Positions 45,013 to 54,710 are shown, counted from the first letter of the stretch. The stretch: DNA of 64,000 bases from Paenibacillus sp. FSL R5-0517 (GCF_037974355.1 NZ_CP150235.1:868001-932000), one strand, 5' to 3'. The notes: generated from the letters alone by a model not told the origin. Numbers and translations are program-made.

Positions 45013-47535
45013 TTACTTCTGTTCTGGTTTCGGGTCCAGAATGGCATAACTTCCGAGCGTTGCCAATTGCGCCGTGTTCAGTAGGGCTTCATCCACAGCA
45101 GCAAGAGCTTCGCCGGCAGCTGTCATGAGCTCATCAGAATCAACAGGTGAGGCAAAACGGAGAATGACCCGGTTCTCTCCTTTTTTGAGTTCACTCTCAG
45201 CCTTGGTTTTGTACTCATTAATGGAAGCGACTTCGAGATCATTCTGCACATAATAATCATTGGCATCGCTCTCGCCATCGAACATCGCGAGTTCGGAATC
45301 AAGCCAGTAATCCTTATCTGCTATCGTTTTCTGACTGGCAGCAGTCTCATCGTTGGCATTGTACAGGAAGTAAGGGATGCCGGAGTTGGTCAGATTGTTG
45401 GTGGCATCGACATGGAACCATTCATTTCCGATTTTGACCTTGTTCCAAGCATGTGGAACGCCGCTGGAAGCTCCTGTTACGACGATGCTTTCCAGTCCCG
45501 AGAGATCGGAAAGCAATTTGTAGACGGAGGCATAGCTGGCGCATACCCCAACACCTTTGACCAGAATACCGTAAGTGGTAAACGAGTCATTGAACTGTGG
45601 GTCGACATTTTTGAAATTGTTCTGCTCTGCATTCTCCAGCGCTGCATCGTCATACTTCGCGTTATCGTTCAGATAATCGTAGATGGCTTTACGTTTCTCG
45701 TCTTCGTTCATGCCATCCTTGATGATGGAAGCCACGACTTCGTTTGCTTTGGCAATAATCTCATTTTGCTTCTTCTGAATACCACTTGCAGACTCATTGT
45801 AATGAATCGAAAGGGTAAGCGTACCGTAGTTATATTCGAAACCTTCCACACCAAGAATCAATGGATTCTGGTACATCACTTTCAGAACCACATCCGAGAG
45901 TGTCGTGAAATTTTGAGCCTCGGGAAAAGCCTTTAACGAAATTTTATCTTGTGCCGCAATCATGTTTTTGGCCAAAACTTCTTCCAATGCGGAATCTGCA
46001 TTGATCATTGCATCACCTGTAGCAGGCTGAGGCACAGTTTCCTGATTACCTTGTTCTACATTTTGCTGTGTATTGGACTTCTGTTCATCTACCAGATTGT
46101 CTTCTTCAGCTTCAGGAGCTGGAGCAGTGGCTTCATTGGATACTTCTTCAGAAGCCATATCTGAAGAAGTATCAGAAGTATCATCGGAAGCCTCAGTAGA
46201 TAGAGGATCAGTTGCATCTTCTGAAGTCTCAGTATCGGTTGTGGACTCTGTAGTTGGAGTTTCCGCTACCGGTGCTTCTTCTGTGTCTGTTGCAGACTCA
46301 GGTGCATCATGATTGTTGATGATCGTTGGCACATCAGGGGCAGGAACGTAAGGTGTGTCATTCTTCGGTTCCACCAGTCCGTTGCTGGACTCGGCTACGG
46401 TTTGCTGAGCAAGTCTTTCCAGGTCTGCTTCGGTCACATTTTCTACACGTACATAACTTTTCAGAGCTGTTCCTTTAATGTGAAAAGGAATATTCGTCTC
46501 ATTGAACTCTGAAATTTCTACGCTTTTGGTATCATAGACAATGGTTTCACGAGCTAGAGAGCCGTCATTGTACTCAACTGTTGCTTTCTGAGGAAGTATA
46601 TCTATATTCTTTAATTTCTCCCTATACAATTGTTCTTTCAGAGATGTTGGTAACTGGGAAGCAAGCGGAGCTGTAGGGACACCTCTGCTAAAATTGGATT
46701 CTTTGCCTCCGCCGATTGCAGTGACATAATATTCTCCTCGTATACCATGGTTCTGAGTGGTAGTTATCATTTCATTATAAGTGCCTAGCCCGCCTTTTCC
46801 GTCTCTCAAAAAATCATTGAAAGACGTCTCTGTCGTTACCGCAATATCTAAAGGCAGACTATTACTGAAAGCGTCCTCTGCGCCAGTTAGAGGTACATTG
46901 GTTTCGAAGTTGGTTAGGTCAGAACGTTTATAAATTTTATATTCAGTGGCACCTTCAACTTTGTCCCAGACCAGCTTGAACCGTCTGTCTTTATCAATCT
47001 CATATCTTAGATTGGGCACAGGTAACTCCGATTTCACTGTAAACGGAATAATGATGGGCTGATCGAGCAGTGTTAGCTTCTCAGCATCCGGATCATAATT
47101 CAGACGAATGTAATAAATGGGGGCACCGCCCCAAGAACTTTGATCCTTGTTCATCATGGAATCTGAACTTAATACGCCCCATCCAAGAGGTTTAATGGAA
47201 ACACTATTGTCGTTTGTCTCTGGAATGGCATATACATCGCTCGCTTTGAGTGCTTTAATATCGGTATGTACACTAATAATGTCACTAGCTCGCAGGTTAC
47301 TTTTACGTAAATCTGCTTTAAACTTGAACGTAAATTCTTCATCCTGAGCTACGTTGTACATCGGCATGATCGCTTGTTCCGATTCAGAGCCGTATTTCTG
47401 CTTCAAACTTAAAATGGTAGAACCTTCTACGACTTCTGTAGGATTATTCTCGGACGGACTGCTTTCCTGTTCATTACTCTGGCATCCAGCCAGTAACAGG
47501 GTGAGCGCAAACATAATGAAAAATAGACGTTTCAT
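45013..47535 (-). CDS. Transglutaminase-like domain lipoprotein
   Basis: An 840-residue lipoprotein: signal peptide with lipobox LLLAGC, lipidated Cys18. A fibronectin-like segment lies around residues 175-215 (VPNLRYEIDKDRRFKLVWDK). An extremely acidic Thr/Ser/Glu/Asp-rich linker spans about 395-515. The C-terminal transglutaminase-like domain has the Cys of GVCASYASVYKLLSDLSG, the His of GVPHAWNKV and the Asp of WFHVDATNN, the usual triad. It is anchored outside the membrane. Relatives are thought to act as cross-linking or protease-like enzymes on the cell envelope; the substrate is unknown. The linker probably spans the cell wall. The terminator at 44946-44998 lies downstream. Confidence 0.85.
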   Translation of the reverse strand: MKRLFFIMFALTLLLAGCQSNEQESSPSENNPTEVVEGSTILSLKQKYGSESEQAIMPMYNVAQDEEFTFKFKADLRKSNLRASDIISVHTDIKALKASDVYAIPETNDNSVSIKPLGWGVLSSDSMMNKDQSSWGGAPIYYIRLNYDPDAEKLTLLDQPIIIPFTVKSELPVPNLRYEIDKDRRFKLVWDKVEGATEYKIYKRSDLTNFETNVPLTGAEDAFSNSLPLDIAVTTETSFNDFLRDGKGGLGTYNEMITTTQNHGIRGEYYVTAIGGGKESNFSRGVPTAPLASQLPTSLKEQLYREKLKNIDILPQKATVEYNDGSLARETIVYDTKSVEISEFNETNIPFHIKGTALKSYVRVENVTEADLERLAQQTVAESSNGLVEPKNDTPYVPAPDVPTIINNHDAPESATDTEEAPVAETPTTESTTDTETSEDATDPLSTEASDDTSDTSSDMASEEVSNEATAPAPEAEEDNLVDEQKSNTQQNVEQGNQETVPQPATGDAMINADSALEEVLAKNMIAAQDKISLKAFPEAQNFTTLSDVVLKVMYQNPLILGVEGFEYNYGTLTLSIHYNESASGIQKKQNEIIAKANEVVASIIKDGMNEDEKRKAIYDYLNDNAKYDDAALENAEQNNFKNVDPQFNDSFTTYGILVKGVGVCASYASVYKLLSDLSGLESIVVTGASSGVPHAWNKVKIGNEWFHVDATNNLTNSGIPYFLYNANDETAASQKTIADKDYWLDSELAMFDGESDANDYYVQNDLEVASINEYKTKAESELKKGENRVILRFASPVDSDELMTAAGEALAAVDEALLNTAQLATLGSYAILDPKPEQK

Positions 47536-47837
47536 GATACACCGCTTTCTCGTTTTTCTGAATTGATCTAAAAGCTACATTTCTACACCGAAAGATTATC
47601 AGATATGGTTAAAACCCATACTCAATCCTCTTAACGGCTAAACCTCCTATTAATTTCCTGACATCCTTTGCTAGTTTATGGTCATATTGACGCATTGTCA
47701 AGGTGAGAGGGTAGGTTTTAAGTCCTGTAGAACAATAGAACAGATGTAATTCCGTAGCGTGTGTTCCATGTTAAAATATAAGAATTACTACATATTTATA
47801 TATAATCGGATATTTTGAATAGACTGGAGTGGCTCAG
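47536..47837. other. Divergent intergenic region
   Basis: About 300 nt between the lipoprotein and the SnoaL-like gene. AT-rich runs near 47770-47815 hold several -10-like hexamers (such as TATAAT at 47804-47809 in TATATATAATCGG). No gene or clear operator is seen. Confidence 0.4.
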
Positions 47838-48257
47838 ATGACAGCAGAACAGATTGTCAGATCCTTTTTTGAAGAGGTCCGATCAGGCCGGAATCCGGAT
47901 TATGCAAGCAGTGTAATGGCGGAACAGGTACTGGCCCATCAAGTGATATCCGAAGAAGAGGTCACGGTGACCCGAACGCCTTCCGATTATGCGGATCATG
48001 TGCGAGAGATGATCGAAGCTTACGGGGATTTCTCACTTGAGATCCAGGAGTTGCTGACACAAGGGGATAAAGTCTATGTGCGCTGGAAACAAACCGGTAC
48101 CCATGTAGGAGACGTGGACGGATATACACCAACGAATTTGCCAGTGATCGAAATTGCGAGCGCGGTATACCGGGTGGCAAACGAACGCATTGCAGAATAT
48201 TGGATTCAGATCGACAGATTGGGTATCGAGAAACAATTGGAACGGAATCGGAGCTGA
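47838..48257 (+). CDS. SnoaL-like/ester cyclase family protein
   Basis: A 139-residue single-domain protein with the NTF2-like fold (MTAEQIVRSFFEEVRSGRNPDY; WKQTGTHVGDVDGYTPTNLPV; ERIAEYWIQIDRLG). Members are small-molecule cyclases, isomerases or carriers; no substrate is known here. The ATG at 47838 with GGAGTGG upstream is preferred to the GTG at 47829. Its stop codon lies inside the stem of the terminator at 48251-48277. Confidence 0.75.
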   Translation: MTAEQIVRSFFEEVRSGRNPDYASSVMAEQVLAHQVISEEEVTVTRTPSDYADHVREMIEAYGDFSLEIQELLTQGDKVYVRWKQTGTHVGDVDGYTPTNLPVIEIASAVYRVANERIAEYWIQIDRLGIEKQLERNRS

Positions 48258-48277
48258 GTGTATCAGCTCTTTTTTTA
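48251..48277 (+). terminator. Terminator overlapping the stop codon
   Basis: GAGCTGA and TCAGCTC pair around GTGTA, followed by seven T residues. The TGA stop of the SnoaL-like gene is the last base pairs of the upstream arm. Confidence 0.85.
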
Positions 48278-48290
48278 GTTTTTGATTTTC

Positions 48291-48304
48291 TGTAAGCGTT
48301 CTCG
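48291..48304. promoter_or_regulatory. cre-like site in GH94 promoter
   Basis: TGTAAGCGTTCTCG matches the cre consensus at 12 of 14 positions and lies just before the extended -10 (48305-48313). Confidence 0.5.
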
Positions 48305-48313
48305 TGTTATAAT
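48305..48313 (+). promoter_or_regulatory. Extended -10 promoter of GH94 gene
   Basis: TGTTATAAT: TATAAT at 48308-48313 with the TG extension. No good -35 is seen. Confidence 0.5.
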
Positions 48314-48336
48314 GGACCAAGTTGTATACAAGTTAC

Positions 48337-48350
48337 CTAAAACGTTTTCT
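48337..48350. promoter_or_regulatory. Second cre-like site in the GH94 leader
   Basis: CTAAAACGTTTTCT matches the cre consensus at 12 of 14 positions, about 46 nt after the first site and downstream of the expected transcription start. Two sites would allow tighter repression, by CcpA or another LacI-family protein. Confidence 0.4.
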
Positions 48351-48388
48351 GCCCTTTTGACTTCATAATCTGAAAGCGAGGTTCAGTG

Positions 48389-50767
48389 ATGATTAAAGCA
48401 ACGGAAGATAATCAATATGTCGAACTGACAAGCCCGACAAGTTTACCGAAGGCATCCGGATTTCTTTGGAATGAAAAGATGATGATTCATGTGAATTGCC
48501 GGGGGTACGCTGTCGCCCAATTTATGCAGCCCGAACCTGCCAAATATTCGTACGCGCCCAACCTGGAAGCGAAGACATTTATGCAACCGGAGCAGCCATA
48601 CTATGCCCACCATCCGGGTCGGTTTGTTTACATTAAAGATGAAGTAAGTGGCGAAATCTTCTCGGCCCCGTATGAACCGGTTCGCAAGCAGGCGGATAGC
48701 TATACGTTCGCTGTAGGCAAACATGATATTCATTGGAAAGTGATTCAGGACGACATTTGCATCGAGATGTCCCTGCGTCTGCCGAGGGAAGATGTCATGG
48801 AGCTGTGGCGTGTAAAGGTAACCAATCTGTCTTCGAGAAAACGCAAGCTGAGTATCTACCCGTATTATACGGTCGGTTATATGTCATGGATGAACCAGTC
48901 CGGTTCCTATGTGGAAGAGTTACAGGGCATTGTCTGCTCGGCGGTTACGCCGTACCAGAAATATCAGGATTATAGCAAAATCAAAACCTACAGTGACAAA
49001 ACCTATCTGCTTGCAGATCACCAACCGACCGCCTGGGAAGTGAATCAAGAGAGCTTTGAAGGTGAAGGGGGACTTCATCATCCTTCTGGACTTCAGTCGG
49101 AGACACTCGCTGGTGGAGATGCGCGATATGAGACACCTGTGGCCGTATTGCAATACAGAGTAGATCTGGAAGCTGGTGCTGAGCAGGCCTACCGATTTAT
49201 CTTTGGCCCGGCTCATGATGAGGCAGAGATTGAGGGCATCCGTCAGCATTATTTTGTGAAGCAGAATGTGGAAGGACAGGATGGTTTTACGGCTGCCGAG
49301 CAGGAGTATGCGAATTATATTGCGGAAGGGAAGGGAAACATTCAGATCCAGACATCGGATGGCTGGCTGGATAATGTCGTGAATCACTGGCTGCCTCGTC
49401 AGATGTATTATCACGGGAAAACAAATCGTCTCTCGACCGATCCACAGACCCGGAATTATCTGCAGGATAATATGGGGATGAGTTACATTCAGCCGCAGGT
49501 TGCAAGGGCGGCATTCCTGACTGCATTGTCACAACAGCATATTAGCGGCGCCATGCCGGACGGCATTATTTTGCACCCGGACGCAGAATTGAAATATATT
49601 AACCAGATTCCTCATACCGATCACTGTATCTGGCTTCCGGTCTGTATGAAGACTTATCTGGATGAAACCAATGACTATAGCATTCTGGAGGAACAGGTTG
49701 CTTTTACAGACAGTCAGCAGAAGCTTTCTGTACTGGAACATATGAATCTTGCGATGCGCTGGTTGATCCATGAGCGGGATGAGCGTGGGTTGAACTATAT
49801 CAATCAGGGTGACTGGTGTGATCCGATGAACATGGTGGGATACAAAGGCAAAGGCGTATCCGGCTGGCTGACCATTGCAACGGCATATGCTTTTAATGTG
49901 TGGGCAGAAATTGCTGAACAGGCAGGGCATGCAGAGGTTGCAGCGGAATTCCGTCAGGATGCCAATCAGACGAATGCGACAGCGAATGAGTACCTGTGGG
50001 ATGGGGACTGGTATGCCCGAGGCATTACGGATGACAATGTAGTGTTCGGTGTGAGCAAGGACGTGGAAGGACGCATCTATATCAATCCTCAGAGCTGGGC
50101 ACTCATGAGCGGTGCTGCCGATCAGGAGAAACAGGAGAAGTTAATCCGCGCGGTAGAGGAGCAATTGGAGACGCCATATGGTGTCGAGAAACTCGCGCCG
50201 TCTTTCACAGCGATGCGGGAAGATGTAGGCCGTGTCACGCAGAAACATCCGGGAAGTGCAGAGAATGGTGCAGTGTACAACCACGCGGCAGCTTTCTATA
50301 TTTATGCATTGTATCTGGTAGGAGAGAAGGAGAAAGCGTATCGTTTGCTGCGTAAAATGATTCCGGGGCCCGATGCCGAGGATATTCTCCAACGGGGTCA
50401 ACTGCCTGTATTTATCCCAAATTATTATCGCGGAGCTTATCGTCAATTCCCACGTACAGCCGGGCGCTCCAGTCATTTGTTCAACACCGGCACAGTGCCT
50501 TGGGTGTATCGTTGCCTGATCGATGGATTGTTCGGCCTGCAAGGTCACGCACAAGGGCTTCAGGTTCGTCCGCAACTTCCTGAAGATTGGAACGAGGCGT
50601 CGGTCACGCGGTTGTTCCGCGGGGCTAAGCTGAACGTGAACATGAAGAAGGATGCAACAGTCCAGACGATTGAAGTGTATGTTGACGGTGAACGTATAGA
50701 AGGTGACATCATCAAGAATATCCAAGCTGGCGTGAATTATGAGGTGCTGGTGAAGCTGCCTTTGTAG
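48389..50767 (+). CDS. GH94-family glycoside phosphorylase
   Basis: A 792-residue cytoplasmic enzyme with the beta-sandwich N-terminal and (alpha/alpha)6-barrel domains of GH94. Family members cleave beta-linked disaccharides or oligosaccharides with phosphate to give glucose-1-phosphate or a related sugar phosphate. The barrel signature STDPQTRNYLQDNMG is near residue 349 and NQGDWCDPMNM near 472, with Asp475 as presumed proton donor. Length is like cellobiose phosphorylase, but the substrate cannot be read from sequence. The ATG at 48389 directly follows an in-frame GTG. It stands alone, with no transporter beside it. The terminator at 50782-50817 follows. Confidence 0.88.
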   Translation: MIKATEDNQYVELTSPTSLPKASGFLWNEKMMIHVNCRGYAVAQFMQPEPAKYSYAPNLEAKTFMQPEQPYYAHHPGRFVYIKDEVSGEIFSAPYEPVRKQADSYTFAVGKHDIHWKVIQDDICIEMSLRLPREDVMELWRVKVTNLSSRKRKLSIYPYYTVGYMSWMNQSGSYVEELQGIVCSAVTPYQKYQDYSKIKTYSDKTYLLADHQPTAWEVNQESFEGEGGLHHPSGLQSETLAGGDARYETPVAVLQYRVDLEAGAEQAYRFIFGPAHDEAEIEGIRQHYFVKQNVEGQDGFTAAEQEYANYIAEGKGNIQIQTSDGWLDNVVNHWLPRQMYYHGKTNRLSTDPQTRNYLQDNMGMSYIQPQVARAAFLTALSQQHISGAMPDGIILHPDAELKYINQIPHTDHCIWLPVCMKTYLDETNDYSILEEQVAFTDSQQKLSVLEHMNLAMRWLIHERDERGLNYINQGDWCDPMNMVGYKGKGVSGWLTIATAYAFNVWAEIAEQAGHAEVAAEFRQDANQTNATANEYLWDGDWYARGITDDNVVFGVSKDVEGRIYINPQSWALMSGAADQEKQEKLIRAVEEQLETPYGVEKLAPSFTAMREDVGRVTQKHPGSAENGAVYNHAAAFYIYALYLVGEKEKAYRLLRKMIPGPDAEDILQRGQLPVFIPNYYRGAYRQFPRTAGRSSHLFNTGTVPWVYRCLIDGLFGLQGHAQGLQVRPQLPEDWNEASVTRLFRGAKLNVNMKKDATVQTIEVYVDGERIEGDIIKNIQAGVNYEVLVKLPL

Positions 50768-50781
50768 AAAAGAGTACGGAG

Positions 50782-50817
50782 AACTGCCTTTCCTCTAAAT
50801 AGGAGGAGGGCAGTTTT
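50782..50817. terminator. Bidirectional intrinsic terminator
   Basis: AACTGCCTTTCCTC and GGAGGAGGGCAGTT pair around TAAATA, followed by five T residues; it serves GH94 (+) and the converging GNAT gene. Confidence 0.8.
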
Positions 50818-50831
50818 TGCTGTCAGCTTGA

Positions 50832-51605
50832 TCAGGACTTGTTCCATTCTTTGACTCTGTACCAGTAGCTATATACTTCCGAATAACCAAGCTTGGCGTA
50901 GAGCTTTACCGCAGGTGCATTATTTGCAACAACTTGCAGATAACTGGACGTGGCGCCATTCTCTTTTGCCCAATGCAGGAGGTGAAGGATCATCTGTTCA
51001 GCAAGTCCCCGATTCCGAAAGTTAGCATCTGTAATGATATCATACAACCCAACATAGCCGCGTTCGATTACACCAAATCCACAAGCGACGACTTGCCCGT
51101 CAAGTAACAGCGAGATGAAACCTGCCTTTGTGCGAATATTGTTCAACATAAGTTCTGTCGTTTCCCGTTGCAGATTATTCACCTTGTTCAGTCGGCAAAA
51201 GTGATCCAGCCACGCTATGGTCAACTTTTCGTCAATCTGTACAGCTTGGTGCACAGGTTCTTTGATATCATCTAGACTCCGAGTCTGGATACGAGTCAGA
51301 TCCACAACAGCATACCCTTTGTCCTGCAAAAGCTGGTCGAGATGATCCGGCTGAATAAACGGCGTGATTTTGAAAATCGTACTTAACTGATTGGAAGCAT
51401 AGATACGCTCACATTCCTCAATTTTTTCATGCACATCCAGTGTGGAGTAGTAGATGGGTTGAATGGAATTGGCACGTTTGGTATACCCTTTGGCAAAACG
51501 CAGTACCCAGCCGTCATATAGCAAGGTAGACAAGGGCTGCCAGTGGTTAAGAGATATCTCTTCAATGGTTTTGTGTTCTGTATCCGTTGTATGAGTCATA
51601 TTCAA
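50832..51605 (-). CDS. GNAT family N-acetyltransferase
   Basis: A 257-residue protein with a non-conserved N-terminal part (about 1-130) and a C-terminal GNAT domain. The acetyl-CoA loop is DANFRNRGLAEQMILHLL near residue 195, followed by NNAPAVKLYAKLGYSEVY near 228. Substrate unknown. AGGTTG-type ribosome binding site before the ATG at 51605. It is divergent from the metalloprotease gene at 51753. Confidence 0.85.
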   Translation of the reverse strand: MNMTHTTDTEHKTIEEISLNHWQPLSTLLYDGWVLRFAKGYTKRANSIQPIYYSTLDVHEKIEECERIYASNQLSTIFKITPFIQPDHLDQLLQDKGYAVVDLTRIQTRSLDDIKEPVHQAVQIDEKLTIAWLDHFCRLNKVNNLQRETTELMLNNIRTKAGFISLLLDGQVVACGFGVIERGYVGLYDIITDANFRNRGLAEQMILHLLHWAKENGATSSYLQVVANNAPAVKLYAKLGYSEVYSYWYRVKEWNKS

Positions 51606-51752
51606 CCTCCGATTTTATAATTTAATAATAATACATAATTATGTATAAAAATACAACATGAACATATATATCGCCAAACAGTATGCATTAAGGACAGAGA
51701 TGGTATACAATTTGATTTGGTTGAATGAATAACTTTAGAAGCGGAGCGCATT

Positions 51753-52415
51753 ATGTTAACGATAGAGATGCAAGGCCATAACATTAACTGTCACATCGAA
51801 TACGGCAAACGCAAGAAAGTTTCCATCACGATGGACTTGCCTTATATGGTAACGATCAAAGCACCCAATGGTACCAGTGAAGACATGATCCGGCAACTTG
51901 TGGAGCAGCATGGAGATGTGATTTTGAAGAAGTCCGCTCTGATGCAGCGGGCGCTCGATGGTCCTCAAGCCAAGGAATACGAAGACGAAGGCAAAGGGAA
52001 GTTTTTGCTTTTTGGCAAGGAACACGCATTACATGAATTAATTCCTGTAGAGGGACTTACAGAAGAAGAGCTGCGAGCGAATCTGAGGAAGTTTTATTTT
52101 GCCGAGTGTAAACGCATGATTGGGGAGCGCATCGGTCGTTATCAGCAGGAGTTGAAGGTGAAGCCGAGGTCGATAGAGATCGTGGATTCTCCCACGAAGT
52201 GGGGCAGTTGCAGCTGGGACAAAAAGCTGACGTTCAATTATCGCCTGGCGATGGCTCCACTGGAAGTGATCGATTATGTCATCATCCATGAACTTTGCCA
52301 TATTCACCACATGAATCATGATCGCTCTTTCTGGCGACGGATCGGCAGCATCATGCCGGATTACAAAACAAAAGAAGATTATCTGATGCGAAATGGTCGG
52401 GCCATGACACTGTAA
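51753..52415 (+). CDS. YgjP-type metallopeptidase (DUF45/M48-like)
   Basis: A 220-residue soluble protein with the zinc motif HELCHIHHMNHDRSFW: His of HELCH and a third His-Glu-like ligand, near residues 180-195. VDSPTKWGSCSWDKKLTFNYRLAMAP is the family block before it. Members are annotated as M48-family or YgjP metalloproteases; the physiological substrate is not known. The ATG at 51753 has a GGAGCG ribosome binding site. It is followed 128 nt later by the DUF1801 gene. Confidence 0.88.
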   Translation: MLTIEMQGHNINCHIEYGKRKKVSITMDLPYMVTIKAPNGTSEDMIRQLVEQHGDVILKKSALMQRALDGPQAKEYEDEGKGKFLLFGKEHALHELIPVEGLTEEELRANLRKFYFAECKRMIGERIGRYQQELKVKPRSIEIVDSPTKWGSCSWDKKLTFNYRLAMAPLEVIDYVIIHELCHIHHMNHDRSFWRRIGSIMPDYKTKEDYLMRNGRAMTL

Positions 52416-52543
52416 ATTCAGGCTTAATCCTACAGTTCAAATTGCATGAAAATAGCTGTTCCGCTCGTCCATTTAAAGTACAATATAAGCAAATATGCCC
52501 GTACCACGAGACCATGCTGTATCCGTGGTGGAAGGAGTCCAAA

Positions 52544-52942
52544 ATGGCTGAGAGTAACCATTATTCGGTGCTGGTAGATGAATATATCTCCGAGTTTGCA
52601 CCCGATGTACAGGTGAGATTACAGGCGTTAAGACAGATAATTCGTGAAGCAGCTCCGAACGCCGAAGAGAAGATCAGTTACAAGATGCCTACGTATGCAC
52701 AGCATGGGAATTTGGTTCATTTTGCCGCATACCAGCATCATATTGGCTTCTACCCTGCTCCCAGTGGAATTCTGGCGTTCAAGGAGGAACTCTCCAAGTA
52801 TAAAGGGGCTAAGGGATCTGTGCAGTTTCCGCTGGATCAGCCATTGCCGGAGGATCTGATCCGCCGGATTGTGGAGTTTCGGGTGAAAGAAAATGTGGAG
52901 ATCGCGCTGGAAAAGAAACGCAAAAAGGAAGCATCAAAGTAA
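52544..52942 (+). CDS. DUF1801 (YdhG/frataxin-like Fra) protein
   Basis: A 132-residue protein. ISYKMPTYAQHGNLVHFAAYQHHIGFYP is the DUF1801 signature. The Bacillus subtilis member YdhG (Fra) acts in iron handling, as a frataxin-like iron donor for Fe-S and haem formation; transfer of that function to this protein is inference. The ATG at 52544 follows AAGGAG; the longer frame from 52442 is not supported. The terminator at 52998-53035 follows after a small direct repeat. Confidence 0.82.
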   Translation: MAESNHYSVLVDEYISEFAPDVQVRLQALRQIIREAAPNAEEKISYKMPTYAQHGNLVHFAAYQHHIGFYPAPSGILAFKEELSKYKGAKGSVQFPLDQPLPEDLIRRIVEFRVKENVEIALEKKRKKEASK

Positions 52943-52953
52943 CCCAAGCTCGT

Positions 52954-52987
52954 ATCATACCAAAGTTCATACCATACTAAAGTTCAT
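52954..52987. repeat. 17-bp direct repeat, two copies
   Basis: Two adjacent 17-nt units (52954-52970 and 52971-52987, 15 of 17 positions alike) of the type ATCATACCAAAGTTCAT, followed by a partial third. They lie just before the terminator. Confidence 0.6.
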
Positions 52988-52997
52988 ATCATAAACC

Positions 52998-53035
52998 AAA
53001 AACAGTCGGATGCCTATGCATTCCGACTGTTTTTG
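52998..53035. terminator. Bidirectional intrinsic terminator
   Basis: AAAAACAGTCGGA and TCCGACTGTTTTT pair around a TGCCTATGCAT loop. It lies between the DUF1801 gene and the converging CAP gene. Confidence 0.9.
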
Positions 53036-53104
53036 TTGTTGAATTATTTTAATCCGATCACTACTTCATTTTACTTTAGTTATTCCAGTACTCTTGCTCC
53101 CGTT

Positions 53105-54536
53105 CTATTCGAAGTAATACGTGACGTCTGAATTACTTGCCGTAGGAATCAAGTACATAAAGCTTGGGTCCACTTGCAAATAGATGGTCAAATCGGATAC
53201 GCCCAGATTGGGAACGGTTAGACTAAACCGACCGTTAGCATCCAGCTTCACCGTTTCAGTACGAATATGCTTTTCGTCAGGTGAAGGACCGTGGATCTGG
53301 AAAGAGAATGTTTTGCCTGCATAAGCGGTGAGGGTTCCGCGTACGATCCGCTGTATATACGAATTGCATCAGATGATTATCCAGGTAATCCTCGTTCCCG
53401 GTATCCGGTTCTTGTGGCTCTGTTCCAGGTTCTGTCCCAGGATTCGGTGGATTAGTACCAGGCTCTTGTGAAGGATTGCTGACCGAGAAGAAACGAGTCT
53501 GATATAAGATTTCTGCTTTGGACCCGTTTTTCTTTTTCAAACCGGTAATGCGAACGTTGAACGTATCGCCTGCCTTCAGGGATTTCAAGTTATCCGGACG
53601 GAAAATGACAGCGTAGTTATATCCGTAACCATCTGTATTTACATTGAAAAAGGCCTTTGCAGGATCACTGCTAACCGGCGTTTTTGCTCCCAGTGTCCAC
53701 GTTTTCTGATCGGATGAACGCAAAATCTCCACTTGTACCTCGGAGTTGGAAGGCTTCGCAAAGACGTCTGGATTCAGCTGTGCAGACCAGGCTTGTGACA
53801 CATGGAATGCTTCAATCGGGAATGCCCCTTTGCTTGGATACAAGTTGTAATTGTAATTTAGTTTTCCTGAACGGCTTGTATCCATCACTTGCATGGTACT
53901 GAATTGGCTCGCATAATTTTTGTTGTCCCGGGATGCGATCCCGAAGCCGACTTTCTTCAGTTGCGGACTCAAAATCCAGCGGCGATGACCAAGTGCAGCA
54001 ATGTTACTGGCATCCGAATCATCCATATATGCTTCGACACTTTTGACTGCAAGATTTCCTTGAACGCCATAGGCAGCATATAGATTGGAACTTGAAGCCG
54101 ATTTGGCTCCCAGATCAAAAAAGTCTTTTGGCATATCGGCAGGACGGACCGGGAAATGAGTCAATTCTCCGGTAGAGACCACAACTGCTCCATGTTGGGC
54201 TTGACGATTAAGCGCAGCGTCCAGAACGAGATCCCCATCCAGACCGGAGATATAACGATAGAAGTTGGCTGCTCCTAAAGCTTGCTCTAATGTGGAATCA
54301 CTTACTACACCAGCGACGTAAGGTGCCTTGGTCGAGGGATTCTGAGTGAATGTAGCAGTTTGGTTCCTGCCACTCATCCATTGCGTCCATTTTTGACTGA
54401 TTTCTTGTTCACTTCGCTCAGGCAGCAGACTGTCGACAGGGGCCGCAGCGATTGGCTGCGTTCCGAGCAGCATAAACAACAGACCTGCCAGAGGAAGAGA
54501 GAGTAGCGAGCGGATGTACCTTTTTTGAATATACAT
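53105..54536 (-). pseudogene. CAP-domain secreted protein gene, frameshifted near its C-terminus
   Basis: The open frame 54536-53277 encodes a signal peptide (cleavage after about residue 31, PIAAAPVD), a CAP/SCP-PR1 domain (about 80-200; HGAVVVSTGELTHF, ALGHRRWILSPQL), a second domain and a Pro/Gly/Glu-rich linker (PGTNPPNPGTEPGTEP). It then runs out of frame. Past the linker, a good reading continues to a stop at 53105: VRGTLTAYAGKTFSFQIHG, then LTIYLQVDPSFMYLIP and SDVTYYFE. Two single-base deletions about 35 nt apart (53339-53388) would restore one chain of about 475 residues. CAP proteins are wall- or envelope-associated. The product may be truncated, or the indels may be sequence errors. 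Confidence 0.75.
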
Positions 54537-54710
54537 GTTCTGATCTCCTTCTAGTTAAAAATGATATGATTATGTATTCGGTGTATATTATCGACATTAA
54601 AGGTATAATTCGTTAGTTTTGTGGATGGAATTGGTGTTCAAATTCAGCGATTTTTCAGCCAGAGCGATTATAATACTCACGGAATCCTGTAATGGAAAAG
54701 GAGTTTTGGC

